Below are positions 43,134 through 51,930 of a stretch of DNA of 52,185 bases, one piece after another. Numbering within the stretch: position 1 is the first letter of the stretch; each line of letters opens with the position of its first letter. The DNA comes from an uncultured Pseudomonadales bacterium (lineage in GTDB: Bacteria; Pseudomonadota; Gammaproteobacteria; Pseudomonadales; Cellvibrionaceae): the NCBI GenBank assembly GCA_947494095.1, contig CANLTI010000036.1, forward strand, positions 1-52,185, given 5' to 3'. The notes under the pieces were generated by a model. That model ran no database searches, was not told the origin of the DNA, and saw only the letters and a list, made by a program, of their open reading frames with translations. The translations under genes and the position numbers were made by a program.

Positions 43134-45341
43134 ATGCACAAGCTCTCAATTAAACAGTTAGTGGTTAGCCACTGGCGCTCATTATTACTAGGTACTGCAT
43201 CGGTGGCGCTATCGGCGTGTTCAGGTGGTAGTCAGCCGCCCAAGGCGAGCTCTAGCGTCGCGCAACCGGTGAGCAGTGTGGCGTCATCTTCTGTGCCATC
43301 GACTGTACCATCGAGTAGTGCGATGGCTTCGTCTAGCGACCCTATCATGAGTTCGGTAAGTAGTATGAGTAGTGTCGATAGAGTAAGCAGCTCTGTTGCG
43401 CCCTCGTCGGCTACCACTAGCAGCGCAGCGCCTTCTTATGCGTGGACCATTGAAAAAATTGACTGTGACTTTGATGATGGCTTTAGCGGCGATGCGATGG
43501 TGCTATTTGATGGCTCGGGAAATTTTGATGGCAACTTTTTTAACAAAACATTCACAAATGCCGAGTACGCAAACCTCTCTCGCCCAGGCAACTCTGCCGA
43601 TTACACCTTAACCTCTAATCTGGTCAAAGACGGCACCTGTGGCTGGGATATACAGCAAGGTACATGGCTGAAAAAAATTGTGCATGATAATGGCATGAAT
43701 CAGCACTCTAATGGCTGGAGCCGTTTAGGTTTTGCCAATGGTCGCACCATTGGCGATATCGAAAGTATTGTGCTTGAGCTGCGTATTAACAGCAATTTAA
43801 GCAATATCCCCTCTAAGCAAGATTTGTTAGATACCCTAGTACCGGCTATTACCGCTGATCAGGTAGATCAATTAGATAACGGTAAATTTAACTTGGCGAT
43901 TACGTTAGGTGACCCCGATGCTAGTGGCTCTGAGATTCGTGCTGAGGCGTATCTCGAAATTGACCAAGACTTTTACCGCGACGAATGGGTGCGTGTCACT
44001 ATTCCTAAAGATACCTTGTATTTTTGGAAGGATGCCAACTGGCAAAAAACGCCCGTCGATGCAGCGACGGCTTATTTAACAACACCAACGCGTATTGCTT
44101 TAAACCCAGAAACCAAAGGCAGCGGCTTAGCGCCCACTCATGGCTATACGGTGCGCGATTTTTACGGGTACAGTAAGTGGGGTAATAACCCACCTAACCC
44201 TAAGCCACAAGAAGACTTTAAAGAGATGAATATCTCTATTCGTACCTTTGAAATTCGTTTTGATACAGCCACCATGGCATCTAGCAGCTCGGCACCGGTT
44301 GTTGCATCGTCGAGCATGGCAAGTTCAAGTGCACCAGCGCCTAGCGGCCCAACCGATCAAGCGCGTATGGCGGCGGGCGAGGCACTTTATAGTAGCCCTA
44401 ATAGCTGTGCGCTTTGCCATGGCGCTAATGGCGATGGCGAGAGTGCTCAGGTTGTTAAAAAAGCAATTAACAATGCCCCCGATACTGCCACTGCATATAA
44501 CCAAATGTTAGAAATCATTAAAAATGGCGGTGGTGGTGGCATGCCCGCTTGCAAACCTGTAGGCGATTGTGCCGAGCAATTGACTGATTATGTTTGGGGC
44601 GCGTTAAACATGAATACATTACCTGCTGCGGGTGGAGCTAGCTCTTCTGGCTCTGGTGATAGCGGCGGTAGTGGTAATGCGGCAGGTGACTTTAGTGAAA
44701 ACTTTGATGCTGTCTCGGGCACGACTTTGCCTGCCGGGTTGGCATTTGAAGATTGTGACAATGGCGGTAGCTCCTTCAATATTACAGGCGGCGCACTAGA
44801 GGTGACATCGGGCTCTAATTGTGGGGGCTGGGTTAATTTAAAAGCACTCGAAAACAGAGCCTCTGCCTATGTTAAATTTGATGCCACCTTAGTGAGTGGA
44901 ACACAGGGCAATAAGTGGTTTATGTTGGTGGGCAACGGCGATTATACCGCCCTTAAACAAGAGTCTATGCGTTTGCGTATTTTTAATAATGATTTGTTAG
45001 TATGGAATGTTGGCAACTTTGGCGATACCCTGTCTCCCGAAATATTCTCGCCGGGTGCCGATGCCACCACGAGTGCTTACAGTGTTGGCGATTCTTCTTG
45101 TTTTGAGCTTTTTTATGATAACGATGCAAACGTTATGCGTATGTGGAAAGACGGTGTAGCACTGACGGGTTTAGAAATGACCGGTACGCGAGGGCCCTTT
45201 CAAGATCGCTGGTATAATTCTTTTTCGGATAACTTTACCCCCGATGTGCGCCACGTGCATTTAGGTTGGGGCGGTAGCCAAGGCGCAACCATGCGTTACG
45301 ATAATATTACCGTGAGCAAAACACGCGTGGGCTGTAATTAA
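43134..45341 (+). CDS. Multi-domain lipoprotein with a c-type cytochrome domain
   Basis: 735 residues. Lipobox LSAC (Cys29), then a Ser linker (about 37-100). A beta-rich domain follows (about 104-380; FDGSGNFDGNFFNKTF, GWSRLGFANG). After a second Ser linker comes a cytochrome c domain (about 405-500) with the heme site CALCHG (Cys425) and a candidate axial Met in GGGGGMPAC. A third linker leads to a jelly-roll-like domain (about 525-735). Cellvibrio and Saccharophagus secrete similarly built cytochrome proteins with carbohydrate-binding modules, proposed to feed electrons to lytic polysaccharide monooxygenases. That role here is inference; no LPMO is in the window. Confidence 0.85.
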   Translation: MHKLSIKQLVVSHWRSLLLGTASVALSACSGGSQPPKASSSVAQPVSSVASSSVPSTVPSSSAMASSSDPIMSSVSSMSSVDRVSSSVAPSSATTSSAAPSYAWTIEKIDCDFDDGFSGDAMVLFDGSGNFDGNFFNKTFTNAEYANLSRPGNSADYTLTSNLVKDGTCGWDIQQGTWLKKIVHDNGMNQHSNGWSRLGFANGRTIGDIESIVLELRINSNLSNIPSKQDLLDTLVPAITADQVDQLDNGKFNLAITLGDPDASGSEIRAEAYLEIDQDFYRDEWVRVTIPKDTLYFWKDANWQKTPVDAATAYLTTPTRIALNPETKGSGLAPTHGYTVRDFYGYSKWGNNPPNPKPQEDFKEMNISIRTFEIRFDTATMASSSSAPVVASSSMASSSAPAPSGPTDQARMAAGEALYSSPNSCALCHGANGDGESAQVVKKAINNAPDTATAYNQMLEIIKNGGGGGMPACKPVGDCAEQLTDYVWGALNMNTLPAAGGASSSGSGDSGGSGNAAGDFSENFDAVSGTTLPAGLAFEDCDNGGSSFNITGGALEVTSGSNCGGWVNLKALENRASAYVKFDATLVSGTQGNKWFMLVGNGDYTALKQESMRLRIFNNDLLVWNVGNFGDTLSPEIFSPGADATTSAYSVGDSSCFELFYDNDANVMRMWKDGVALTGLEMTGTRGPFQDRWYNSFSDNFTPDVRHVHLGWGGSQGATMRYDNITVSKTRVGCN

Positions 45342-45433
45342 GCCAGCGCTCATGTTTAATTTTAATATTTAATTTAAGTGTTTAAAGTATGTGGTTATTT
45401 GTAAAATAATAGGCATATTTTAATACTCTTTTA

Positions 45434-45463
45434 AAAGGCCTCTCGCGCAAGCGGGGGGCTTTT
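45434..45463 (+). terminator. Terminator after the cytochrome lipoprotein
   Basis: AAGGCCTCTCGC GCAA GCGGGGGGCTT, stem with G-U pairs, then a T-run. It begins about 92 bases after the stop. Confidence 0.85.
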
Positions 45464-45491
45464 TTTGTGTTGAGCCTATCTTTGTAAATGT

Positions 45492-45652
45492 GTAACTATT
45501 CAGCCGAGCCAAAAAAACCTCTTAACAGGGTGCTGATGGGTTATTTTCTGGGCATTTAAACGCCGGGAGCGCTTATATAGCGACCATGGATGGCTTGAGC
45601 GGCCCAGCAAATGATTCATTAGTGCCCGATTTACGCACCTCTGAATAGTTAC
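45492..45652. repeat. Family 1 MITE-like element, copy i, perfect 8-bp target duplication
   Basis: 161 bp from GTAACTATTCAG to CTGAATAGTTAC. GTAAATGT flanks it exactly on both sides (45484-45491 and 45653-45660). The interior is shorter than in copies a, b and h. Confidence 0.95.
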
Positions 45653-45700
45653 GTAAATGTTTAATTAAAATCAGGGGTAAAAATCAATGCTGTTTATGAG

Positions 45701-45890
45701 GGTGCCTTTGATATCTCGTCCCGCACGATGACTCTTTTCAAAAGCGCCGTAAAATCATCCCTGATGGCTCCACTCGGCATCCTGCCTCAAAGGCTTTGAA
45801 AAGAGTCACCGTACGAGCCTGACGGGTGTTTTCGTTGGTGGGTCGGTAGTGCAGGGGGAGTGTGACGACAGGTAAAAGCGAGCTGTTATT
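45701..45890. repeat. Family 3 island repeat, copy A
   Basis: Contains two long complementary arms, 45722-45745 (CGCACGATGACTCTTTTCAA...) and 45792-45815 (...TTTGAAAAGAGTCACCGTACG), about 20 of 24 bases pairing. The loop includes GCCGTAAAATCATCCCTGAT. A conserved tail GACGGGTGTTTT..GGTCGGTAGTG follows. The 79-codon minus-strand frame here is a by-product of the repeat. Confidence 0.85.
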
Positions 45891-45898
45891 GTAAGTAT

Positions 45899-46056
45899 CC
45901 TGTTGTGATATTTCGCCCCGCGCGATGATTCTTTTCAAAATTCCCGTCAAATCATCCCTGATGGCTCTACTTTGCATCTTGCCTCATTTGAAAAAACTAC
46001 CGTACGGGCCTGACGGGTGTTTTAGCAGTGATTATGTGACGACAGACAAAAATCGA
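45899..46056. repeat. Family 3 island repeat, copy B
   Basis: Direct neighbour of copy A, more diverged: CGCGCGATGATTCTTTTCAA, then CCGTCAAATCATCCCTGATG and CCGTACGGGCCTGACGGGTG. The right arm has decayed, so the hairpin is weaker. Confidence 0.8.
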
Positions 46057-46252
46057 GTGTCTTTTTTAAGTGATTTAGTGGTTTATTAAATTTCCGTTTT
46101 TATATTTGGTTGTTATTAAAACGAATGTCTGTCCCGGCTGGTTTATTAAATTAATGTGTTATCGGTAACTGTTTTAACGTGGCGACACGCTAATCAATAA
46201 AGCTTAGTGTCATTTTGTTTTGCCATATCAGCACCTTAATTTTTTGAGGTCA

Positions 46253-46444
46253 TTATCTCTTATTAAAGTACCCGGTTTTATTAGACCAGAACATTGCACC
46301 GAAAAATATAATGAATAAAATATCGGAAAGAGCATGCAATTTTTGGCGGTCGATACGAGGATCTTTGATATCTGAGAAATGCTTGATGATATCAATGGGC
46401 GCTTTTTTTGATGAGATGAGTAGATCCGGTGTTGTTGGTGACAG
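46253..46444 (-). pseudogene. ISAs1-family transposase N-terminal remnant
   Basis: A minus-strand frame between stops reads APIDIIKHFSDIKDPRIDR then QKLHALSDILFIIFFGAMFW. The pattern F-S-x-[IL]-K-D-P-R-x-D-R-x-[KR]-[LH] followed by a hydrophobic L-x-D-I-L-F-I is the N-terminal domain (DDE_Tnp_1-associated) of ISAs1 transposases. It ends in TAA at 46253-46255 with no catalytic domain and has no start codon. It is the only transposase trace I found in the window. Confidence 0.8.
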
Positions 46445-46695
46445 TCAATAACGCAGTAACCCACCTAAATTCGTCTAATGCGGCCCTATTGTGTCGCTAT
46501 TTAAGTGGGAGGGCTCTAGGTATGTCACTATAGGTAGTGCTGTTTAATTTTTTGCTGTATTGAACTCGGTGAATAATATGTTAATGTTGTCGCGCTAACC
46601 GTCAAGACCTATCTTGCATAGCTTTGGCTCAGCTCACGCGCGAACTTGGTGGCTAGTATCCTTAGGCGCATAATTTCTATAGTAAGAGGTAAATC

Positions 46696-47868
46696 GTGAA
46701 GATTCTACATATCCAATATGCGGGTGATTTTTCGGAAGCATACAATCGTCTTATAAAAAATGATGGGAAGGAGAATTATTATGGGCAAAAATATTCCGTA
46801 AATTCCGTTGTGCAACAAGCTAGAAGCAATATAAATGTTATGGTACTGACATTAAAAACAGAAGGCTATAGAGTTGAACTAGAGAATAATCTCATTGCGG
46901 TCGGGATGAATACACATAAAACCGACTATACATTAATAGAAAATGAAATATCACAATTTTCTCCTAATGCCGTTATTTTACGGACTCCAGATTACAGCAT
47001 TTTGAGGTTCTTAAGGAAGCGTCAAATAAATACACTCCCCGTATTTGCTGATTCTTTTGATAATGTTCCCATTTGGAAAGTAAAGACGAAACTAAGAAAT
47101 TTTATGCTGGCAAGGGAGTTGAAATCTAAGTCTATAGAGTGGGTTGCAAACCATCAAATAAACGCAGCCAAATCATTAAAAAACCTGGGGGTAAATTCCA
47201 GCAAAATATTGCCGTATGATTGGGAACACTCTGACAATCCGTAAAACTGGAAAAAGAATATATCAAATGACTTAACTGAAAATAAAATAGTTATTTTTTA
47301 TGCAGGTACAATATCTCACTCAAAAGGGATTTTTGATTTAGTGTGTGCAATGAGCGAGTTACATAAATCCGGCAGAGATTTTATACTGAAAATTGCGGGG
47401 AAAGGTGAAGGAGAGAAGCTTATTAATTTTGCTGCCGAACTGGGAATCCGCAGTAAAATTGAGATGCTAGGATTAATAGACCATGAAGAAGTGGTTTCTA
47501 ATATGAATAAATCTGATGTTGTAGTTGTGCCAAGTCGTCACTCATGTCCAGAAGGTTTGCCGATGACGATTATGGAAAGTTTAATGGTGCACACCCCTGT
47601 AGTCGCATCAGACCATCCAATGTTTATTGGGCGTGTTGGTTTGAGGGGAAGCGTCGTTTTCTTTAGAGAGAAGGATTCAGTAGATTTAAGTGAAAAAATT
47701 GTATCAATTTGTAGTAATTTGGATGCCTACAAGAAGATGAGCGAAAATGCAAAACTAGAATGGCAAGATTTAAATCTAAAATTAAAATGGGCGGAAATGA
47801 TAAATCAGTGGATCTCTAACCCAAGCGTTGATTTATCCCAATTCGCCTTGAGTGCTTCTGATCACTAG
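46696..47868 (+). pseudogene. GT4-family glycosyltransferase interrupted by one nonsense codon
   Basis: GTG at 46696 (AGAGGT upstream) opens a 390-codon frame broken only by TAA at 47242-47244. The first part (MKILHIQYAGDFSEAYNRL) is the acceptor-side Rossmann domain. After the stop the same frame continues IVIFYAGTISHSKGIFDLV, AGKGEGEKL and SCPEGLPMTIMESLMVHTPV, the GT4 donor-site signature. It would transfer a sugar from a nucleotide donor to a surface glycan. The second half has possible internal starts (GTG 47341) but would lack the acceptor domain. Low GC compared with the first 45 kb suggests transfer. No other glycan genes flank it. Confidence 0.88.
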
Positions 47869-48040
47869 CGATCGATAGCATTATAAGCATTTCGCAAGCC
47901 CCAACTTCAATGCTATAAATCAGTATTGCAACTTATTTTTTAACGTAAGTTTTTAATAATATCGGACGCATCGTTAGGTGCTATTTTACAGGGGTAGGAG
48001 TATGACATGGCTAAGAAAAGACATGTATTTAGTACTAAAA

Positions 48041-48145
48041 CGAGTGCCTGCCCCGCGTTTCCCTTGAAAAAAATACCGTACAGGCCTGACGGGTGTTTTA
48101 GTTGGTGGGTCGGTAGTGGTTATGTGACGACAGGCATGCAAAAAG
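48041..48145. repeat. Family 3 island repeat, copy C, partial
   Basis: Keeps the right half: TTGAAAAAAATACCGTACAG, GCCTGACGGGTGTTTTAGTT and GGTGGGTCGGTAGTGG. The left arm is lost. The rest of 47869-48184 holds no gene. Confidence 0.8.
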
Positions 48146-48184
48146 CGCGGAAAAAAATGTCGCACTGACTACGTTTGTTATAAC

Positions 48185-48580
48185 TTAGCCGGTCACCGGT
48201 GTGCACAGCTCCAAAAGAATACCTGATGGTGCACGGACATAAGAAACTACCTGTCCCCAAGGTTTTTCCTGCGGAGCCTTTAGCTCTTTTGCGCCATTCT
48301 CCAGTGCGGATGCATGAATTACACTAACATCGGGTGTTACTAGAGCGATCTCAATACCTAACGGTTGATCAGAGGCTGAGCCATTAACATAGCCACCACT
48401 AAAATTAGAGGCGCCTAGTTCGTGAGACGCAAAAGCCAGCGTAGTTTCGCCGGTATCCAGCTCACCGTAATCCCCCTCTTCGGTGACAAACTTACGTACC
48501 ATTCCAAATGCTTTTTCAAAAAATGAAATCGCTTCGTTTACATCTGATACGTAAGCGATGGTATATCCAAATTTGACCAT
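48185..48580 (-). CDS. VOC (glyoxalase/bleomycin resistance) superfamily protein
   Basis: 131 residues beginning MVKFGYTIAYVSDVNEAISF, with paired beta-alpha-beta-beta-beta modules. Candidate metal ligands are Glu near YGELDTGETTLAF and the C-terminal GILLELCTP. The fold serves glyoxalases, dioxygenases and antibiotic-binding proteins; the function here is unknown. It is a single gene in the island, 41 bases after the lipoprotein gene. Confidence 0.88.
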   Translation of the reverse strand: MVKFGYTIAYVSDVNEAISFFEKAFGMVRKFVTEEGDYGELDTGETTLAFASHELGASNFSGGYVNGSASDQPLGIEIALVTPDVSVIHASALENGAKELKAPQEKPWGQVVSYVRAPSGILLELCTPVTG

Positions 48581-48621
48581 TGAACTGTCCGTGTGACTAG
48601 CCGTTACTGGCTTTGTTATAT

Positions 48622-49125
48622 TTAGACCGATTTAAGATCAATTGCCGACTCCAACCTATTTTTAAATGTAGCTATACACTCCTTATTTATAGAGTGAATT
48701 AAGCTCTCAATATCCTCACCTGTACGCTCAGATCGAAGCATTATTGTATATGTGTCCTCGGAGCCTTGTCGGACTCCATTTTTTAAAACGCCTTCATAGG
48801 TCAGATAGCGTCGAACTAGCTGGTACAGAGTAATATTGTAGATTTCCCCCATAGTCGTTGTAAGCTTTTTAAACACGGCGTTACCAGATAAAACCGATGG
48901 CATTTTTGCGTACTTTTCATTTGCTATAGAGCAAGACGTAAGCATTCTAGATAATAAATAGAAATCAGATTCATTATCTATGCTTTCATATTTTATCAAA
49001 GAAGCCCTATCCAACCGATCTAGCATTAAATTAGTTAGCTCTCCTGCCGACTGAATATTTTGTTTACTCTGTGTAGAAGCGCAGCCAGCCATGCAAACAA
49101 GGAGAATATATAATAGATGTTTCAT
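48622..49125 (-). CDS. Putative lipoprotein of unknown function
   Basis: 167 residues. MKHLLYILLVCMAGCASTQ is a type II signal peptide with lipobox MAGC. The mature part is mostly helical and polar (ELTNLMLDRLDRASLIKY, MGEIYNITLYQLVRRYL), with one further Cys pair candidate (SC, EC). I do not recognise a family. It is in the island and directly preceded by a family 4 repeat. Confidence 0.75.
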   Translation of the reverse strand: MKHLLYILLVCMAGCASTQSKQNIQSAGELTNLMLDRLDRASLIKYESIDNESDFYLLSRMLTSCSIANEKYAKMPSVLSGNAVFKKLTTTMGEIYNITLYQLVRRYLTYEGVLKNGVRQGSEDTYTIMLRSERTGEDIESLIHSINKECIATFKNRLESAIDLKSV

Positions 49126-49149
49126 GCTAAATCTCGATAAAATATAACA

Positions 49150-49366
49150 TTTGAATCCCCGTCGCAGCGGCGCAATATACAGCGAAGGGGTATTTTTATT
49201 GAATATTGACCAAACTATCCTTCAGCCCTTACAGTGTCAAGCGTAGATCAAAATTTTCGCAGTACGGCTTTATGTATAACGTCTTAGCGACGGGTATCTA
49301 CTTTTAGTTCAGCGGCCTTAACGTGATGTAAACCGCTGTTTTATTGACCTTAAATCAATTGCCTTG
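49150..49366. repeat. Family 4 island repeat, copy a
   Basis: About 217 bp, near-identical to 51688-51903. It starts TTTGAATCCCCGTCGCAGCG and holds a hairpin ending in GGGGTATTTTTATT, then CTTCAGCCCTTACAG, ACGTCTTAGCGACGG and GGCCTTAACGTGATGTAA. It lies 24 bases 5' of the lipoprotein gene. Confidence 0.9.
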
Positions 49367-49498
49367 GCAGTTCCCCAGTTATGCGTCGCCCCGATGCATA
49401 ATACGTTTTTAGGTAATAGTCATTATCCGGTTTATCTTGCACTGAAGTCATAGCGGGCTGATGGGTTTTTTTGGGGTATTGAAGCGCCGAAAAATGAG

Positions 49499-49690
49499 TG
49501 CCTGTCACAGCTGGCTATATCTTGTCCCGCACGATGAATCTTTTCAAAAGCGCCGTAAAATCATCCCTGATGGCTCCACTCGGCATCCTGCCTCAAAGGC
49601 TTTGAAAAGAGTCACCGTACGAGCCTAACGGGTGTTTTAGTTGGTGGGTCGGTAGTGGCTGGGGGAGTGTGATGGCAGGCAAAAAGCGAG
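49499..49690. repeat. Family 3 island repeat, copy D
   Basis: Starts TGCCTGTCACAGCTGGCTAT and contains both hairpin arms (CTTTTCAAAAGC, then GGCTTTGAAAAGAGTCACCG) and the tail AACGGGTGTTTTAGTTGGTG. A scrap resembling the interior of family 1 (GGGCTGATGGGTTTTTTTGG) lies before it, near 49454-49490. Confidence 0.9.
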
Positions 49691-49849
49691 TGCCTGTTCT
49701 TGTAAGTGGTTTTGGCTATATTTTAATATCTGATATTTTTATGTCATAGACCCGTAAATTATTGATCACGGTGTATAAAGCGCTCGTTTTAACGGGTGAA
49801 GATAAATGCACAGATAAAAGTTATGAGCATCGACGTGAATAAATAGAGC

Positions 49850-50046
49850 GCCTGTCACAGCTGGTTATATCTCGTCCCGCACGATGAATCTTTTCAAAAA
49901 CGCCGTAAAATCATCCCTGATGGCTCCACTCGGCATCCTGCCTCAAAGGCTTTGAAAAGAATCACCGTACGGGCCTGACGAGTGTTTTAGTTAGTGGGTG
50001 GCAGTAGCTGGGGGAGTGTGATGACGGGCAAAAAGTGGGTGCCTGT
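49850..50046. repeat. Family 3 island repeat, copy E
   Basis: Nearly identical to copy D: CGCCTGTCACAGCTGGTTAT, the two arms, and ACGAGTGTTTTAGTTAGTGG. An AT-rich extension to about 50130 (GGTTATTAAGTTTTCGTTTT) matches sequence after copy B (about 46070-46145), so the full unit is longer than the hairpin. Confidence 0.9.
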
Positions 50047-50134
50047 TCTTGTAAGTAGTTTAGTGGGTTATTAAGTTTTCGTTTTTATACTTGGTTGTTA
50101 TTAAAATGAGCGCCTGTCCAGCTGGTTATCATAA

Positions 50135-51661
50135 TTATTTTTTATACAGAATAGTATTTGTTACTTTATCAAGTTCAGCTTGTATGGATGGCCAGTTACT
50201 TTCATTAGTTTTAGGTTCAGTAAAAACTCTAATGAAATACCTTAACGACTGATAAATATTTAGCTTATCCCCGCACTCAGAAATATGCTTAGCTTCATAA
50301 TTCCCCTCATAGTCTTTGACCAAAAGTTGTATCTCGGTTTTACTAATATCTTTAAATGCATTATCTGTCATTATGTCGATGATATATTCATCGCTATTAA
50401 ATGTATCTTTCAGGATATTTTTAAGTTCATTCCTTATGCTACAAACAAGATTTTTATCTATCCCCTCTTTTATTGTTCCTGATTTATAAAACTTTGCCTC
50501 ATATAACTTATTCCAAGGCTTTCTATCAATAATTCCGTTTATCAAACCTTCGGCAACTTCGATGTCACAAAGTAATTTAGGTACTGATTCATTTATAAAA
50601 TAGTCATCAGAATTATCTAAGTAGAAATCCTGAAGCAGGTCTAAATTATCTCTCTCGCAATTTTTCTCAAGGTTATATAGCTTGGTAATAAGTTCACTTT
50701 TGCCTTTAGCTACAATTAAATCACAAGCCTTTGATAGCATGGCAGAAAAAGCGCGATTAGTTTTGTGAAAATAAACCTGACTAAATAAGTTCATTCTTGA
50801 AAAAACAAATTCAGATATTGAATCGAGTGAGCTTTCTTTAAATGCCAAACAGACCCTGTTTTTTTTGACGACAGGGATTACTGACATTAACAGGCGTTCA
50901 ATATTGTATATCCCACACTTAACACCGGAAAAATAACTATCTCTTAAAAGGTAATCCATTCTATCTGAGTCAATCGGACTGGAAGATATTAACGACGAAA
51001 AAAGAGGAAGTATATTATAGCTATTATTTTCAAATTCAAATAAAATTTCTGATTTTTTATAATTCGATTCAATTAAAGATATAATATTATCAATATTTAT
51101 TTTTTCAGTAAGACCAAAATAAGTAAGATCAACATCAGTAAGATAAACATCTGATATTATTTTCTTAATGAAAAGTAGAGAAATATGTTTATGTGTAACG
51201 CTATCCTCGTCATCAATTAAATCATAGATGTCCTTATGCTCATCTCCAATATATTCAATCAGTTGATTTTTATTCATTAAAAATGAATCAAATTGATGCG
51301 ACATTGGTCCATGCCCTACATCATGTAGTAAAGCGGCCAAACGTAACTCTTGAATTTTTATGTTTGGAATTTTTTCTATATGCTTAAAAAGTAAATCGTC
51401 GGGGTATTTAGCTTTATATCTATGAGAGTTCAAAACTAGATTTTCATATATTTTATAAGATATATGCATTACGCCTAACGAGTGTTCAAAACGGCTATGC
51501 ATCGCAGATGGAAAGACTTTATAAAGAAAGGTATTTTGTTTTACTGTTCGTAATCGCTGAAAAAGTCGATGATTAATGACATTTTTTTCAAAACAAGTAA
51601 TTCTAATTGTTCCATGTATAGGGTCTAAAATTTTTCCAATTAGTAAAGTATCAAAATTCAT
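50135..51661 (-). CDS. HD-domain phosphohydrolase (COG1078 / dNTPase-like)
   Basis: 508 residues. N-terminal DPIHGTIRITCFEKNVINHR leads to the metal-binding HD core: HSRFEHSLGVMH (His60), LAALLHDVGHGPMSHQFD (His113-Asp114) and DSDRMDYLLRD. This layout is that of the SAMHD1-like / YdhJ HD phosphohydrolases, some of which hydrolyse dNTPs; related dNTPases have been reported in phage defence. The C-terminal 200 residues are not recognisable. The gene is strikingly AT-rich against the first 45 kb, suggesting transfer. It stands alone, with a family 4 repeat before it and family 3 after it. Confidence 0.88.
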   Translation of the reverse strand: MNFDTLLIGKILDPIHGTIRITCFEKNVINHRLFQRLRTVKQNTFLYKVFPSAMHSRFEHSLGVMHISYKIYENLVLNSHRYKAKYPDDLLFKHIEKIPNIKIQELRLAALLHDVGHGPMSHQFDSFLMNKNQLIEYIGDEHKDIYDLIDDEDSVTHKHISLLFIKKIISDVYLTDVDLTYFGLTEKINIDNIISLIESNYKKSEILFEFENNSYNILPLFSSLISSSPIDSDRMDYLLRDSYFSGVKCGIYNIERLLMSVIPVVKKNRVCLAFKESSLDSISEFVFSRMNLFSQVYFHKTNRAFSAMLSKACDLIVAKGKSELITKLYNLEKNCERDNLDLLQDFYLDNSDDYFINESVPKLLCDIEVAEGLINGIIDRKPWNKLYEAKFYKSGTIKEGIDKNLVCSIRNELKNILKDTFNSDEYIIDIMTDNAFKDISKTEIQLLVKDYEGNYEAKHISECGDKLNIYQSLRYFIRVFTEPKTNESNWPSIQAELDKVTNTILYKK

Positions 51662-51687
51662 AATTTAACACTATTAATAGTTGTAAA

Positions 51688-51903
51688 ATTTGAATCCCCG
51701 TCGCAGCGACGCAATATACAGCCAAGGGGTATTTTTATTGAATATTGACCAATCTATCCTTCAGCCCTTACAGCATCAAGATTAGATAAAAATCTTCGCA
51801 GTACGGCTGTATACATAACGTCTTAGCGACGGCCATCTACTTTTGGATCAACGGCCTTAACGTGATGTAAGCCGCTATTTTTATTGATCTTAAATCGACG
51901 GCC
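51688..51903. repeat. Family 4 island repeat, copy b
   Basis: Second copy, about 90 percent identical to 49150-49366, 26 bases 5' of the HD-domain gene. Its far end runs directly into GCCTGTCCCAGCTGGTCCCG, the start motif of family 3. Confidence 0.9.
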
Positions 51904-51930
51904 TGTCCCAGCTGGTCCCGTTTTGCTTTA

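Noticed and set aside
45738..45977. 79-codon minus-strand frame
   Set aside because: It lies wholly in two copies of the family 3 repeat and reads the repeat sequence; there is no ribosome site or homologous family.
46228..46464. 78-codon minus-strand frame beginning MGYCVIDCHQQH
   Set aside because: The overlapping alternative frame carries the clear ISAs1 transposase signature, so this frame is a shadow.
48580..48625. Integron attC site between the VOC and lipoprotein genes (TATAACAAAGC after the stop)
   Set aside because: The left-end resemblance to Vibrio-type attC is real, but only 41 bases are available and no complementary right end (GTTRRRY) or integrase is visible.
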